Assembly: GCF_029931775.1 (NCBI RefSeq)
Contig: NC_079325.1
Location: forward strand, 38,976,673 to 39,040,672
Source: Euleptes europaea
Lineage: Eukaryota; Chordata; Lepidosauria; Squamata; Sphaerodactylidae
DNA length: 64,000 nucleotides
Direction of reading: 5' to 3'
The notes beneath the pieces were generated by a model. It was not told the origin of the DNA, did not search any database, and worked only from the letters and a program-made list of their open reading frames with translations. Positions 11,485-32,263 of this stretch are shown here, one piece after another (the first letter of the stretch is position 1; each line of letters starts with the position of its first letter). The position numbers and the translations under genes are program-made.

Positions 11485-14439
11485 TTCCTAGAGGCACCTG
11501 GTTGACCACTGTGTGAACAGACAGCTGGAGCTGATGGGCCTTGGTATGATACAGCATGGCTTTTCCTAGGTTCTTACGCTTGGGAACTTTCCAGAGACAC
11601 CCGGACAGCAAATTTTGGAGGCTAAATGGACTTACTTATAACTGGAACAGACTGAAAGTAACTATAATCTTTTTGGATTTAGTGTTGGTTTGATTTGGCA
11701 TAGAGCCCAGTTCTGGAAACTATTTTGAATGCCAGTATGCCTGATATGCATGCAGAAAAAGCCATTCTGAGCATGTGCAAAGTGCCTCCCTGAAACAGCC
11801 ATAAGTCAGTTGTGACTTGACAGCAAAACACACACACACAACTAATCAATGGAACTCACCACCACAAGATGTAGTGGTGGCTACGAGCATAGATAGTTTT
11901 TATAACGACTAGACAATTCATGGAGGATATAGATATAGATATATATAACAGATATAGTTTCAGATGTTAACAACACTAAGGAAACCTGTCGCCGATTACA
12001 TCAGTTGTGAATGACCACTCTTGTATATTTTTGAGCTTTGCATCAAAATGTTATTGGCTGTACCTCTTCCATTTAAACCTGTTCTCGCAATATTTCTCCC
12101 CTTCTTTCCCTGTAACCATGTGCTGACTGGAGATACAAGCCATACATCTGATGAAGTGGCTTTAGCCCACTAAAGCTGATGCCACGATAAATTGGCTGTT
12201 TGTTTTTTAAAGGGCCACAGAATTCTTTTTTTGTTTTGCTGCAACATTAATCATGATAATGAAACCTTCATGTTCAGAGGAGTATACCAATGCTGGGGGC
12301 AACAGCAGGGAGGGAGCGGCAGCCTTCACGCCATCCTTGTGGGCTTCCCACAAGGTGGCTGCAGTCTCAAACAGGATAATGACTGTACTAGATGCCCCGG
12401 TGGTGTGATGCAGCAGGGCTCTTGGTTGTCTTGATGCCTTCTCCACTCTGCCGAATAACTACAGCAAGCCCATGTGCACATGGGATCGAAAGTCTTCCAG
12501 ACATGAGCCCCTCCCTGCCTCTCTTTCGAAGCAATGCGCAGCCTCCCCTCACCCAAGTCCTCTATGAAATCATCCATCTAGCTGCAGAGATTGGCGGGTT
12601 TGGGGTTGCTAACGGTGTCATGCTACCAAGGAGCGCTGGACCCCAGCCCGGGCATCTCTTGGTTTCAGAAGGGAAAGCAAGCCCTGAGCTCAGTCAGACT
12701 GTCCCTCCCTGGCAGAAGAGTCTCCACCCCTTGACGGCTGGTTGCCAGGGGTGGAGTGAAGTGGCGGAGCGAAACTGGGAGGATGCAGAAAGCTGGAGAG
12801 ATTCAGTGGGAGGCAGGCAGGTAAGGACAGGTGGGGGCAGGGAGACAGAACAGGCCCCCATCATCCAGACAGCCCTGGGGGAAATCACAGCAGGAGGGCC
12901 CATCATTGTAGACCCTTGCAAAACAGATGCCGGAGGGGTTCTTCTCTCGTGCCCACCATCTTGCCCAGGTTGCCAAATCTCTATCCAATGGCTTCCCCTA
13001 ACTGGGAGACTGGTCCTCTTCCTCCTTTCCAAACATAGAACGGGGGTAACCTAAATGATCAAGGGGGTAGCGCCCCCTCCCTATGAAGAAAGGCGGTAGA
13101 GTTGGGGACTTTTCGGTTTAGAGAGATCAGCTTGAGACTTTTCTCCTTCTCTAATCCTGGTGAAAAGAGAGAAGCATTGATTGGTGGCTGACTGAGCATA
13201 CACAAAAGACGATAATTCAGACACAGATAACTTAGACGACTTCCATCCACGTGGGATGGAACCATCAATACCTGTGAGCCAAGAGACCTAAACAAAACCT
13301 CCATGTGCAGAGGCAGCTTGGTGGGACAAACGGGAGGGCTGCTGCCTTCATGCCCTTCTTTTGGGCTTCTTTTTGTGGCCTCTGTTGGAAATGCAGAGCT
13401 GGACTGGTAAGGACTCATGATCTGATTCAGCAGGGCTCTTGTTCTTCAAAAGTACATCTACAAACCAGACAAAATTTAGGTGTTTTTTTTTTTTAATTAA
13501 TGTACAAAGAGGCTCCACTGGACTGAAACAAAGATCAACCTTGCCCTGCATACAACAGCTGGGATGCTTCCCGCAAACAGCATAAATGCAAAAGCCTTCT
13601 CCCATTGTTTGCCTCGCAGCATCTGGAATGCAGGGATATACTGCTTCTGAATATGGAAGTTCAATGATGGATAATAGACCTGCCCTCCCTTTTTTGCCAG
13701 GTCAAAAATCTTTAAAAATTGATTACGAAGTTGATAATTTATACCGATATTCTGTTGCTATGGGGCAGGGAAGCTAACGATAATGATGAAGTGGAGCATA
13801 ATACTGGATTTGCAATGGCTCGACAACAGATTATCCTTTAAATCTTTTGGATGTAGAGATTCAAGGCTTAGCTTATAGCATAAGGGGGTAAAATTAGAAT
13901 AGTCTTAAAGAATGCGGCCCCAGATACCTTTGGCAGCTGCTTCATCAGCCCATCTCCTCCAAAGTTCTACACGTGGTTGTTTCAATAGTACTTATTATTT
14001 TTCAAATAGGAATCAATAGGTAAAAAATGTTTCCCCCCTGCCATTGTAGCAGCTTCAGACAAGTGCCAACAGAGGAAAGTTACAACCATCAATCAATTAA
14101 GAGCATCCCTGGTTAGGGAATAATCTAATTTATTGGATTCTGACTGATAAAGGAAACGGAATCCTTTTAGCTGCATGAGAATCCTGGCCAGAAGGCTGAT
14201 GGCTGCAGGTTCCAAAGTCATTGTTTGCTCACTGTTCATTGTACGGTGCCACAAATTGTCTCTGTGTAATTCAAGTGGTGTAATTGCAAGCCTGTAGTTT
14301 TTTTATGAATTGCACTTTGGGGTCCTGGAAATGGAAACCCAAACGACAGGCAGACAACATCAGGATTCAAAGATGATCCCTAACCATATTGCCTCAGTAA
14401 ATTCAGCTAGGTTCAATTCGATTTATACATGAGAAGCAT

Positions 14440-14592
14440 TCCTGACCTGGGTTAGTATTTGGATGGGAGACCACTAAGGAAGTCCAGGGTCGCTATGCAG
14501 AGGAAGGCAATGGCAAATTCCTTTTGAACATTTCTTGCCTTGAAAACTCTGTGGGGTCACCACAATTTGGCTGCGACTTGAAGTGCAACAAA
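14440..14592 (+). mobile_element. 5S-rRNA-derived SINE, partial copy
   Basis: Begins in the 5S box C region (GGTTAGTATTTGGATGGGAG), continues GAGGAAGGCAATGGCAAATT, and ends GGCTGCGACTTGAAGTGCAA. It is 5'-truncated relative to the copy at 48783-48990. Confidence 0.75.
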
Positions 14593-15902
14593 CAAAAACA
14601 GAACATACACAGGAGGGCAACTTTACACTGATTTTTCCCAAGAAAGCTATCGCTTCCTAACCCTTCCCTACTTTGAAATTAGGAAGTTTCCAGACCTGTT
14701 TGTGATAAGGAATGCAAAGACAGCGTTTAAAAAAAAGTTTGAAAATGCATCTGGGGTAGTCGGTGGTGCATAAATTTTGGAGGGCATCTAACAATGCAAT
14801 CCTATGCATGCGTATCTGGGAGTGCAACCCACTGAATACTATGTGACTTTTTTCTGAATAAACCTGCATAGGATCACACTGTAACGTAGCTTATTGGATC
14901 TCAATCATTTAATAATTTTTAATGGAATAGCATGGAAGAAAATCAAGAAATTAAATGTCCTAACACCACATTACAGTAAAAGGAAGATATTTAGATAAAT
15001 GTAAGTTCAGCAAGAGAGTAAAATGTCAGTTTCCGATAACACAACTTGGAGTGCTTCACTCAGATGGGAATATCTCTTCCTATCAGGAGGGAAAAGGGAG
15101 ACTGAATTTGCAGGTGCCACTTCAAGGACTTTTAAACCCTTCTCCTACCATTGCTATACATATGTGAAAAAACAGCGACAGAAAGGCAGCTTTATTGCAC
15201 CTGTGCATCTCTGAAGGACAGAAAGGCAATTTTCAATGCGCTTGTATTGCGTTTCTGTGTTGACTGATGGCCAGGCAGGAACAACGATTCACAATTGCAT
15301 TTCGGTGCCTGTTCGGTCCTAGAGTTTCCACAGTAGTGCAATTCAGGCCTCCTCAAATTTTCTGCCTTAAGGCCAGCTTTATAAAAAACTTTTGGCAAAC
15401 CACCAAAAATTGCAAAGAAGAGAAAAGTGTATCAAAGATATGTTGTCCTCACCCCCCCCAACAAAAACCAATGTGCACAATTACTAGACATTTCCTTAGC
15501 CGCAACAAGAAAAACTGGAAAGATTCCAGAGTGATCCGTCAACTTGGGTATGAATCAGCATATTCCTCCTTACTCCTCCCCCCCTTTTTTTATGCAAGCT
15601 TAAAAATTCCAAATGTCTGTCTAGGGCCAGATCACCCATAACATGCACATTGCTTCCTTTCTTGTCACTTTATGGGCGGCAGAACAAACGTGAGGTCCAA
15701 GGAGATCTAAGGCAGGAACACCAGCTCTATCTATGTCCTTTGGTTGGTGATGGACCATTCACACATGCATGTCGCCATTCAGTGCAGCAGCCATGAAGGC
15801 AGGAAACCTGAACCAGCCCCATTGAGCCTACATAATAAACTGGAGAAATATTAGAAATATGAGGAGTAGAATTTTTAATTGTACTCCTCTCTGAGTACTC
15901 TT

Positions 15903-16275
15903 GTGTGTGTGTTAAGGGCTGTCAAGTGGCTTCCAACTCATGGCGACCCTATGAAACAATGTCCTCCAAAACATCCTGAACAGCCTTGCTCAGATCTTGC
16001 AAACTGAGGGCCATGGCTTCCTTTGTAGAGTCAATCCATCTGTTTTTGGCTCTTCCTCTTTCCTTGATGCCTTCAACTTTTCCAAGCACGATTGTCTTTT
16101 CCTGTGACTCTTCTCATAATGTGATCAAAACACAACAGCTTCAGTTAAGTCATTTTAGCTTCTAGGGTCAGTTCAGGCTTGATTTGATCTAGAACCCACT
16201 GATTTGTTTTTTTGGAAGTCCACGGTATCCATAACACTCTCCTCCAGCACCACATTTCAAAGGAATCTACTTCCT
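15903..16275 (-). mobile_element. RTE/BovB-like LINE 3' end
   Basis: On the minus strand it encodes FEMWCWRRVLWIPWTSKKTN, the conserved C-terminal end of RTE/BovB ORF2. The later frame reads RWIDSTKEAMA-like sequence in pieces, with stops, and the copy finishes GGGTCGCCATGAGTTGGAAG...GACAGCCCTTAACACACACA. It is a dead, 5'-truncated copy. A shorter piece of the same 3' end is at 50293-50450. Confidence 0.8.
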
Positions 16276-16576
16276 ATCAGTTTTCTTCATTGTCCAGTAC
16301 TCTTACCAATCACAAAACATAACTAAAACACATTGAAATAATAAAGAAGTAAGAGACGTGACTGCCAGATGGTTCTAGAGTCAAGAAGGAGGGAATGATG
16401 GAACAGGGCAAGGATGGGCAGAGAATACAAGAGAATTAGCCAGCCGAATCGGCTCAGGATCGGCAGCATGCTGTGATGTGAGCAAGTTAAGTCCCTTTTT
16501 AATCCCCTTCCTTCTCTTTTAGCCAGGGATTCTTGCCGGGCTAAGCGCTCTCCTTTCTGCTTACTCAAGGGATATC

Positions 16577-25571
<8,995 letters not shown>

Positions 25572-27810
25572 CCCTAGGAGACCAGCTACTGTGGCAAACT
25601 ACAGCACCATGGGAGAACGGACAACACATGGATCGATGGGGTAGAAATCTGCATTAGGATGTGTGGCAATCACATGAAGCAAAAGCAGCAGTGGAGAAGT
25701 CAGTCGTGTTGAGATTTGTGCTGCTGTTAACGTGATGTGGGAGCTCAGCTAGTGGAGGCGGCTGGACTTATAGTGGCCAGGTACAGTCAGCAGAGACCCA
25801 AGGGCTCTTTTTGCTGATTGAAGCACAACAAGAACGTACCTGGTAGCAGAGCAGCGCCTTGTGGTTCATCCACTTTTCATACTGCTTCTATCTGGACAGT
25901 TTTTAAAAAATTAAATCGCAAGTGAACAGAATAGACCAGGTAGGAGCTACTGCCCTCTTCCTCTCCACCCAAAATTATTTAACAGTCAATCATATTTACA
26001 TCTCACTGTTTCAAGGAACTCAGGGTGCTCTGCCAGGAATGAGACGATCCCGTTTTTCTCTCCTCACAATAGTCCTGTGAGGTAGGTTAGACCGAGACTG
26101 GCCGGAGTCATCCAACAAGCCCAGGTGGGAACTTAACTTGTTTTGGAGGTTAGAGGGTCTGATTAGGAACAGAGACGGGTTCAAATTCCCATTCTGCATG
26201 AAGCTCACTGGACCCCCGACACTTCTTAACCTAATTTACAAAATGGAAGAGCGATAACCACATATTCTACCTTCAGCTCCTTAAGGGATAAGTGGGGGAA
26301 AATCAAACATATTAAATAAAACCAAGGTATCTCCAATCTATATCTCTGTTTTCCCTTTCTTCAAGAACTTCAGGGCTGTTAATGTGGGGTTATACCATTT
26401 TATCCTGACACCAGTGAGTGGATGAACGCAGGGAATACCAGGGAACGATTGAATCCCTGGCTAACATCAGAGGTGCAAAGATGAGGAGTCTGTACACTCA
26501 AAAATTTTGGCAGACAATCTGCATCTTTGGAACTGGCAGGTCGGCTTCTTCTTTTTTTAAACCAGCTTTACAGTGGCCAAGAATACCAAATTAATATGTG
26601 CAGCATCCTGTATAAAAGATAGCACAGGGCCCCAGCAAACCTTTCAAATAAGTGTTTCGGTGCCATTTTATAGGGAATGCCCCATCAAATAATTTTCAAC
26701 ACATTCACTTCAAAGTTTTTTTAATTAACCCATCACCAAACACAGGTTTCTCTTACAAATCAGCATGCTTATTTTCATAGCTTAAGGCCTGATCTGATAG
26801 ATCTACTCTTCATCACCAGTATGTATCTTACATTCTATTAAGTATCTAATACCCTGATAATACACAGCGTTTCAAGATTCTCCACACTGGTAGTGATAAG
26901 AGTCAGGTGTCAAAATCACGCCTGCAGAATAGATTACTTTCAGCTATTCAGGGCACCTCTGCAACCTCCATAGTTAAGGTCCATTTGGAGGTTCGGGGGT
27001 AGATTTTCTTCAGTTCTTGGTAAGAGAGCTTTGGAGGGCTTTTCTTGGGTCTTTCATTGATAGACTATGATGGTGCTTTCCCAGAGTTGGTAGAGCTGTC
27101 AAACTGCGTCATTCCAGCTGTGAGGACTCAGAGACAGACCCCTTGTCTATTTGGCTGAATAACCCCCACCGTGGCTGTCAGCAGCTCTCCAAGGATGTCT
27201 CCAGCCCTGCTATTTGAGATCTTTTAACCTGGAGATGTTGGGGGCTTAGCGCACTTCCTCCCCGACTGCGTTGTGTAAGTGCAGAATATAGGGCAACCTG
27301 AGAATAGCAGCCTCTGATTTTTTATAAAAGCAAGTTTCTAGTCCACATAGTTGTAAAGTTAGGCTTGAAAGTCAGTTGACAATACCTGGGGAAACCTCAA
27401 AAGCAACAGGTAGACTGAGCAGAACTTCCAGAGTTTGAGAGGTGTATACATCTTGGTATACATCTGTGGCTTGCTGTAGTTTAAGAATTTTGCAAATAAT
27501 GTACATGACATTTATTTTTTGGGTTAATTTTTTAAAGAACGGAACACCCCCACTTCTTCTCGTGAAAATTTAAAATCAATCCTTGATTCTGAACATACCA
27601 AGATCCATTGCCTCTCCTTCCTATACCGAAGGCTCAGTGGAAAATCCTGAGTTTAAAACATTGAGGCGGCCCAAGTTGACAGCGCTCCCCAAGAAGGAAA
27701 ATGCAGTGGGTCATTTGTATATGCTTGGTATACATTTGCAAAAAAAATAATAAAAATCAAGCCAAGCAGCTGCCACTGAAAATAAATGCTGAAGGAAAAT
27801 CTGAACCAAT
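25572..27810. other. Between WDR31 and the RING paralogue (convergent 3' ends)
   Basis: No coding exon seen. This likely holds both 3' UTRs: a plus-strand AATAAA at 26315-26320 for WDR31 and a minus-strand AATAAA at 27511-27516 for the RING gene. A tRNA-SINE-like remnant lies at about 26000-26215. Confidence 0.55.
27511..27516 (-). terminator. Candidate polyadenylation signal of the RING paralogue
   Basis: TTTATT on the plus strand reads AATAAA on the minus strand, about 295 bp beyond the stop codon. Chosen by position only. Confidence 0.35.
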
Positions 27811-28395
27811 CTAGTCACGGCGCAACCCAAGAAACAGAGCCATGGGCAGCATCACTACCACAAAGAACACAGCAGCAGCACAGATAACAGAGGAGTAGTT
27901 TTCCAATAGAAGACGACACATCCCCCTATACACAGATCTGGAAGGATGAGTGCTGATGAAGTTCTGGGGCAGATTGTCTTGGGCAATGGCTTTGTACAAG
28001 TCCACTGTCACGACCATCTCCGCGTCCTGCTCTTTAGACTTCCCTGGGAGCTTTTTCAGCCAGCACAGGCGAAATCCTTCCATCCAGACCTGTTCGAGTT
28101 CTCGCATCCACGGAGGGAACTGCTGGATGACCTCCACGTTAGCTGGGAGGCTGGGGACCCCTTCCTGGGGAAGAGGGATGCTCTCTCGGCAGAGGGGGCA
28201 CCGAAAGGTCTGGTTCGGCTTCAGGAAGGCACACAGCCTGGCCAGGCACTCCAAGCAGAAAGTATGAGAACATGGCAAAAGCAAAGGGGTGTTGAACACA
28301 TTGTTATAGGCGAGGTAGCAAACAGGACACTCAGGAGTGGATGCCTCCGTTTCCTCTTGCCCAGTTGGGTTTGCAGGAGTAGCAGAAATGTCCAT
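27811..28395 (-). CDS. RNF183/RNF223-type RING-transmembrane E3 ligase (paralogue)
   Basis: Uninterrupted single-exon reading frame of 194 residues. A C3HC4 RING occupies residues 23-69 (C23, C26, C42, H44, C47, C50, C66, C69). A C-terminal hydrophobic segment at about 170-190 ends in basic LRRD, so the protein is probably tail-anchored with the RING in the cytosol. The layout matches the RNF183/RNF186/RNF223/RNF225 group. The phrase PVCYLAYNNVFNTP parallels PVCWNPYDNTFRTP in the RNF183 gene 7 kb away, while VWMEGFRLCW recalls VWLEGEKLCY that I remember from RNF223. It is too diverged from RNF183 to be a recent duplicate. A 21-nt upstream ORF (28399-28419) ends 3 nt before the start codon. 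A splice acceptor just upstream (exon edge near 28427) suggests a non-coding first exon. I assign no symbol because orthology to RNF223, RNF225 or a reptile-specific gene cannot be settled here. Confidence 0.88.
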   Translation of the reverse strand: MDISATPANPTGQEETEASTPECPVCYLAYNNVFNTPLLLPCSHTFCLECLARLCAFLKPNQTFRCPLCRESIPLPQEGVPSLPANVEVIQQFPPWMRELEQVWMEGFRLCWLKKLPGKSKEQDAEMVVTVDLYKAIAQDNLPQNFISTHPSRSVYRGMCRLLLENYSSVICAAAVFFVVVMLPMALFLGLRRD

Positions 28396-28398
28396 TGC

Positions 28399-28419
28399 TT
28401 ACCTTTTCCCCATGTCCAT
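28399..28419 (-). promoter_or_regulatory. Short upstream ORF of the RING paralogue
   Basis: Minus-strand ATG-GAC-ATG-GGG-AAA-AGG-TAA, with its stop 3 nt before the main ATG at 28395. If this segment is in the mRNA it would be a six-codon uORF. Its presence in the transcript is inferred from the acceptor-like CAG just upstream. Confidence 0.4.
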
Positions 28420-29189
28420 TTCAGTAGCTGCTTAGAAACAATCGGGATCAGAGCTACCTTCCAGGGGATGGATGCTTCTCTCTACTTCAGCGCTGTTGCT
28501 GAAATGATAATCTGCTACATTCCTTCAATGGCCTGTTCTGCTCTTTTCACAAGAGGGGGGTCTCACCGTTCCCAAATTCAGATGGCCAACAAAATATCCA
28601 CCTCTTCTGTCAACACTTCTGGAGTTTCTAGCAGTCGTGTGAAGGTCTTTTGAGGGTCTTCCTGGCTGCTTGTTACATCCCAGAATTCGTAGGAGTTCAG
28701 CCCTTCCAGGTGCCAACGCTACCTCTGACTGCTTTACGAATCTCTGAAGGTCTCTGGTCCAATTCTCAAGCCCAGGTCCTGGGCCACCAATCTGTTGGAG
28801 AGTCTTGGCAACAGATATTTAGCTCCAAATGTTTCTTTCAGCTTGAGCCAATGAGTTCTTCTCACTAAGCAACCGGGACTTGTCTAAGCTAGCTTGTCCA
28901 GTTTGGCATGACGAGACAGAGAGAGCAAACACAAACCCTATGAGGTTCATACTTTGGGTCAGCAGGTAAATTATGACAGAGGCCAGTTATTTCTTAATAG
29001 AAAGCTGCAGCCAATCCTAACAAGTAACTGTGGGTTTGCACGGTTTGACACATTCACGCTTTAAATGCATCCCTAAAAACGTAATGAGGGAAGACACCCT
29101 AAGCATGTGCCCAAGGCAAACCAAGGGAAGATGCAAAGTCATATGCCTTACATACATTTTAAAATTCCAGTTTCCAACATATTGTCCAC

Positions 29190-29398
29190 TAGGATTGCCA
29201 GGTCCCTCTTCACCACTGGCGGGAGGTTTTTGGGACAGAGCCTGAGGGGGCGGGGTTTGGGGAGAGGAGGGACTCCAATGCCATAGAATTCAATGGCCAA
29301 ACCGGCCATTTTCTCCAGGTTAACTGACCTCTATCGGCTGAAGATCAGTTGTAATAGCAGGAGATCTCCAGCTAGTACCTGTAGGTTGGCAACCCTAT
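29190..29398 (+). mobile_element. hAT-like MITE with exact TSD
   Basis: TAGGATTGCCAGG to GGTTGGCAACCCTA, flanked by TTGTCCAC at 29182-29189 and 29399-29406, an exact 8-bp target duplication. Confidence 0.88.
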
Positions 29399-29892
29399 TG
29401 TCCACACAACAAATCCCACAGTGAGCCTGTACAGATGAATGGGTAGAGCTATGGTGCTAGAAGCAAGTCTGCATCAAAATGGTGGAGACCACTAAAGGCA
29501 GGAAGAAGGCTTAACCATGTGTGTCAGAACTCCAAGAGCGCCTCTCCATTTTCCCCTACGAGTATGTGCTCATTAGTTACTCTTACAAGGAATAGCGAAG
29601 GGCTGCACTTGGGGATGTTGTTGGGGCAAAGGCAAATCCGACCCTAGTGTTTAGCAAGGCTGCCACTGAGGCTGGTCCTCATGTGAGGCTAATTGAAGGG
29701 GATAGCAGCTCCTCCCCGCCGGGTCCTTGAAATGCACTAGCTCTCCGTCCCATCTTTTCCACAAGGCCTGTACAACTTGTGACCCACCAACCAAATGCAT
29801 CCACCCCACCCTGGGTTTTCCTGTAACTGCAAAAACAGGAGGGAGTTTGACAAGCATTTGGCTACCTTCCGTACAAAGCTGGAGGAATATTG

Positions 29893-31160
29893 CCTAGCGA
29901 GACAGTGTTGTATATCTGATAGTGCTAGATTAGCATCTTCAAGTCCCAGTTCAAATCACCCCTAGCATTAGGGTTGCCAGGTCCCTCTTCGCCATTGGCG
30001 GGAGGTTTTTGGGGCAGAGGCTGAGGAGGGCAGGGTTTGGAGAAGGGAGGGCCTTCAATGCACTAGAGTCCAATTGGCAAAGCGGCCATTTTCTCCAGGT
30101 GAACTGATCTCTATCTGCTGGAGATCAGTTGTAATAGCGGGAGATCTCCAGCTAGTACCTGGAAGTTAGTACAGGATAATATATATAAACAAAGTGCAAG
30201 TTTTATGAGCTACTGAGGTGAAACAAGGACCATATACATGACACATACAAAGCACAAATATATACAATATATACAATCCGCACAAAGCAGAAATTATTCC
30301 AAAGGTATCAACCGAGTACCAGGTAAGTAATAGTATTGTAATCTTTATGTATAGAGTACGTATAGAGCCACAATCATCAATGGATACGGCCGTTTCAGAT
30401 CCACAGCAGTGGAAATCTTTATAATAATGAATAATAATGATGAATAATGAATGTATAACAGCATTTTCTTTTTGAAGGACTGAAGAAAGATTTCCACTGC
30501 TGTGGATCTGAAACGGCCGTATCCATTGATGATTGTGGCTCTATACAGACTCTATACACAAAGATTACAATACTATTACTTACCTGGTACTCGGTTGAGA
30601 CCGTTGGGATCATTTCTGCTTTGTGCGGATTGTATATATTTGTGCTTTGTATGTGTCATGTATATGGTTCTTGTTTCACCTCAGTAGCTCATAAAACTTG
30701 CACTTTGTTTATATATATTATCCTGTACTGCTTTCCTAACCTCTCGGTATTAGTACAGAGGTGCCGTTTTTCTCCCCAGTACCTGGAAGTTGGCAACCCT
30801 ACCTAGCATTGAAGCTCACTGGAGAGGACTACCAACTCCAGGTTAGGGAATTCTTGAAGATTTTGGGGTGGAGCCTTGGAAAGGCAAGGTGTAATGCCAT
30901 AGAGTCCACCCTCCAAATCAGCCATTTCCTCCAGGGGGACTGATCTCTGTGGTTTGGAGATCAGTTGTAATTGGGGGGTTTCCTGCCCTAGCTAGAGGTT
31001 GGCACCCCTACCACTGGGTGACCTCCCACCAGTTGTTCATGCTCTCTCTCAGCCTAACCTACCTTACAGGGATATTGTGAGGATAAAATGAGGAAAGGAA
31101 AACCACATATACTACTCTGAGCTCCTTGGAGGAGGGGTGGGATAAAAAGGTACCAGTAAA
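29893..31160 (+). mobile_element. Three-level transposon nest
   Basis: Host: a tRNA SINE (29893-31160). First guest: a hAT-like MITE, 29969-30801, with exact TSD CCTAGCAT at 29961-29968 and 30802-30809. Second guest inside it: a fold-back insertion, 30168-30777, flanked by a 14-bp duplication AGTACCTGGAAGTT (30154-30167, 30778-30791). A further diverged MITE, about 30827-31012, interrupts the SINE again. The order of events follows from which sequence is split. Confidence 0.8.
30168..30777. mobile_element. Penelope-like fold-back with hammerhead-like core
   Basis: Inverted arms 30170-30420 and 30486-30727, about 245 bp each and nearly identical, surround a 65-nt AT-rich turn. On the plus strand, CTGAAGA at 30480-30486 is followed by a hairpin (AGAT, bulge, CCAC, loop TGCT, GTGG, ATCT), then GAAAC at 30510-30514 and GGCCGTA. 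A GGA/TCC pair flanks it, as a type I hammerhead needs. Penelope-like elements are known to carry such ribozymes and inverted terminal copies. No reverse transcriptase frame is present. Confidence 0.6.
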
Positions 31161-32061
31161 AAATGTACAGTTGTGCAGGCCTTTGTGATGATGGGCAATC
31201 CACAACGCCTAACTCATAGCATAGGCCTACCTTCTCTGGCTGGCCGCAGTCACAACGGCCTTAGCCACAGCACCCAAGATTATTTTAACTGGAGGTGTTA
31301 GACCCTAAACCTGGGATCTGGAACATATATGTATGAACTGTCCTACACCAGATCAGACCACTGGTACTACTAGGTAAGTATTCTCAGCTCTGCTAGCAGC
31401 TCTTCAGGATACCAAGCAGGGAAGGGTCCTTCCCAAGAGATGTCAGGGATCAAACCTTGTACTTTCTACCCACAAGGCAGGTGCTCCATCAAAACCCTTC
31501 CCCGCTAGTCTACATTCTGTAGAGGAAGCGCTCGATCTCTTCCAGCCTCTGTCAATAGAACGTGCTGGAATTCATAACAAGCACCGCAGCTGGTCATAAA
31601 TCCTAGCAGAGTGTATATTTGACAAAGTCCCCAAGGAAACCAGATAAACATGAGCAAAGACTTCCATTCCTACTGCTACCCCAGGTTGAGCCAGGGTACA
31701 GGTTACAGCAAATACACAGGTGACAACAAGCGATAAGAATCCCTTCCTTTCGCAAGACGATTTGGGGCTTTCCCGCTTGGGTGCCTTTGCAGGAAATAAA
31801 TGTGGTGGAGGTCAGTCAAGGCCATAAACCAGCCAAGTTCTGCATTATGGCATCTCTTTCATGTTTGCAAATTCCGCTCAGAGAAGACCAACAGCCAAAA
31901 CCTATGGGGACTCAGTTGCAGGAAATTACAATGGAGCTGTGTGCATGAAACCAGAAGGCCATAGCTGTAGAGATTCCGTGGAAGTAAGGAGTGTGGGATG
32001 AAATAGTGAATTCAGCATTGAACAAATCTTCCCTAAATTTTCCCTAAAAAAAGTTCTAGCC

Positions 32062-32263
32062 CAGGGGTGTCCAATTTTTTAGCTTCCCTGGGCCACACTG
32101 AAGAAGAATAGCCTTGGGCCTCACATAAAATACACTAACACTACCTTGGGCCGCACATAAACTACACTAACACTAACGATAGCTGATTCATAATGTTTTA
32201 AGTAAGTTTACAATTTTGTGTTGGGCCGCATGAGGCCCAGGGGCCGCAGTTTGGACAAGCCTG
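32062..32263. mobile_element. hAT-like MITE (CAGGGGTGTCC termini)
   Basis: Left CAGGGGTGTCCAA and right TTGGACAAGCCTG are imperfect inverted ends. Flanks TTCTAGCC and GTCTAGCC match at 7 of 8 bases as a target duplication. The inside has the repeated phrase CTTGGGCC(G/T)CACATAAA. Confidence 0.75.

Larger units (their letters stand above)
11000..16560. other. BSPRY-WDR31 intergenic / WDR31 5' region
   Basis: No convincing coding exon here. Contents: two MITEs (11.0-11.5 kb), short CA repeats, a decayed fold-back copy with CTGATGA at 12148-12154, SINE-like fragments at 12250-12440 and 13300-13650, a 5S-SINE at 14440-14592, a small palindromic repeat at 14795-14880 and the RTE LINE end at 15903-16275. 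WDR31 5' non-coding exons should lie here but I could not place them. Confidence 0.6.

Noticed and set aside
12392-13054. 220-residue open frame
   Set aside because: No recognisable domain, low-complexity GC-rich composition, overlaps a repeat fragment, and competing frames on the other strand are as long. No splice-supported gene.
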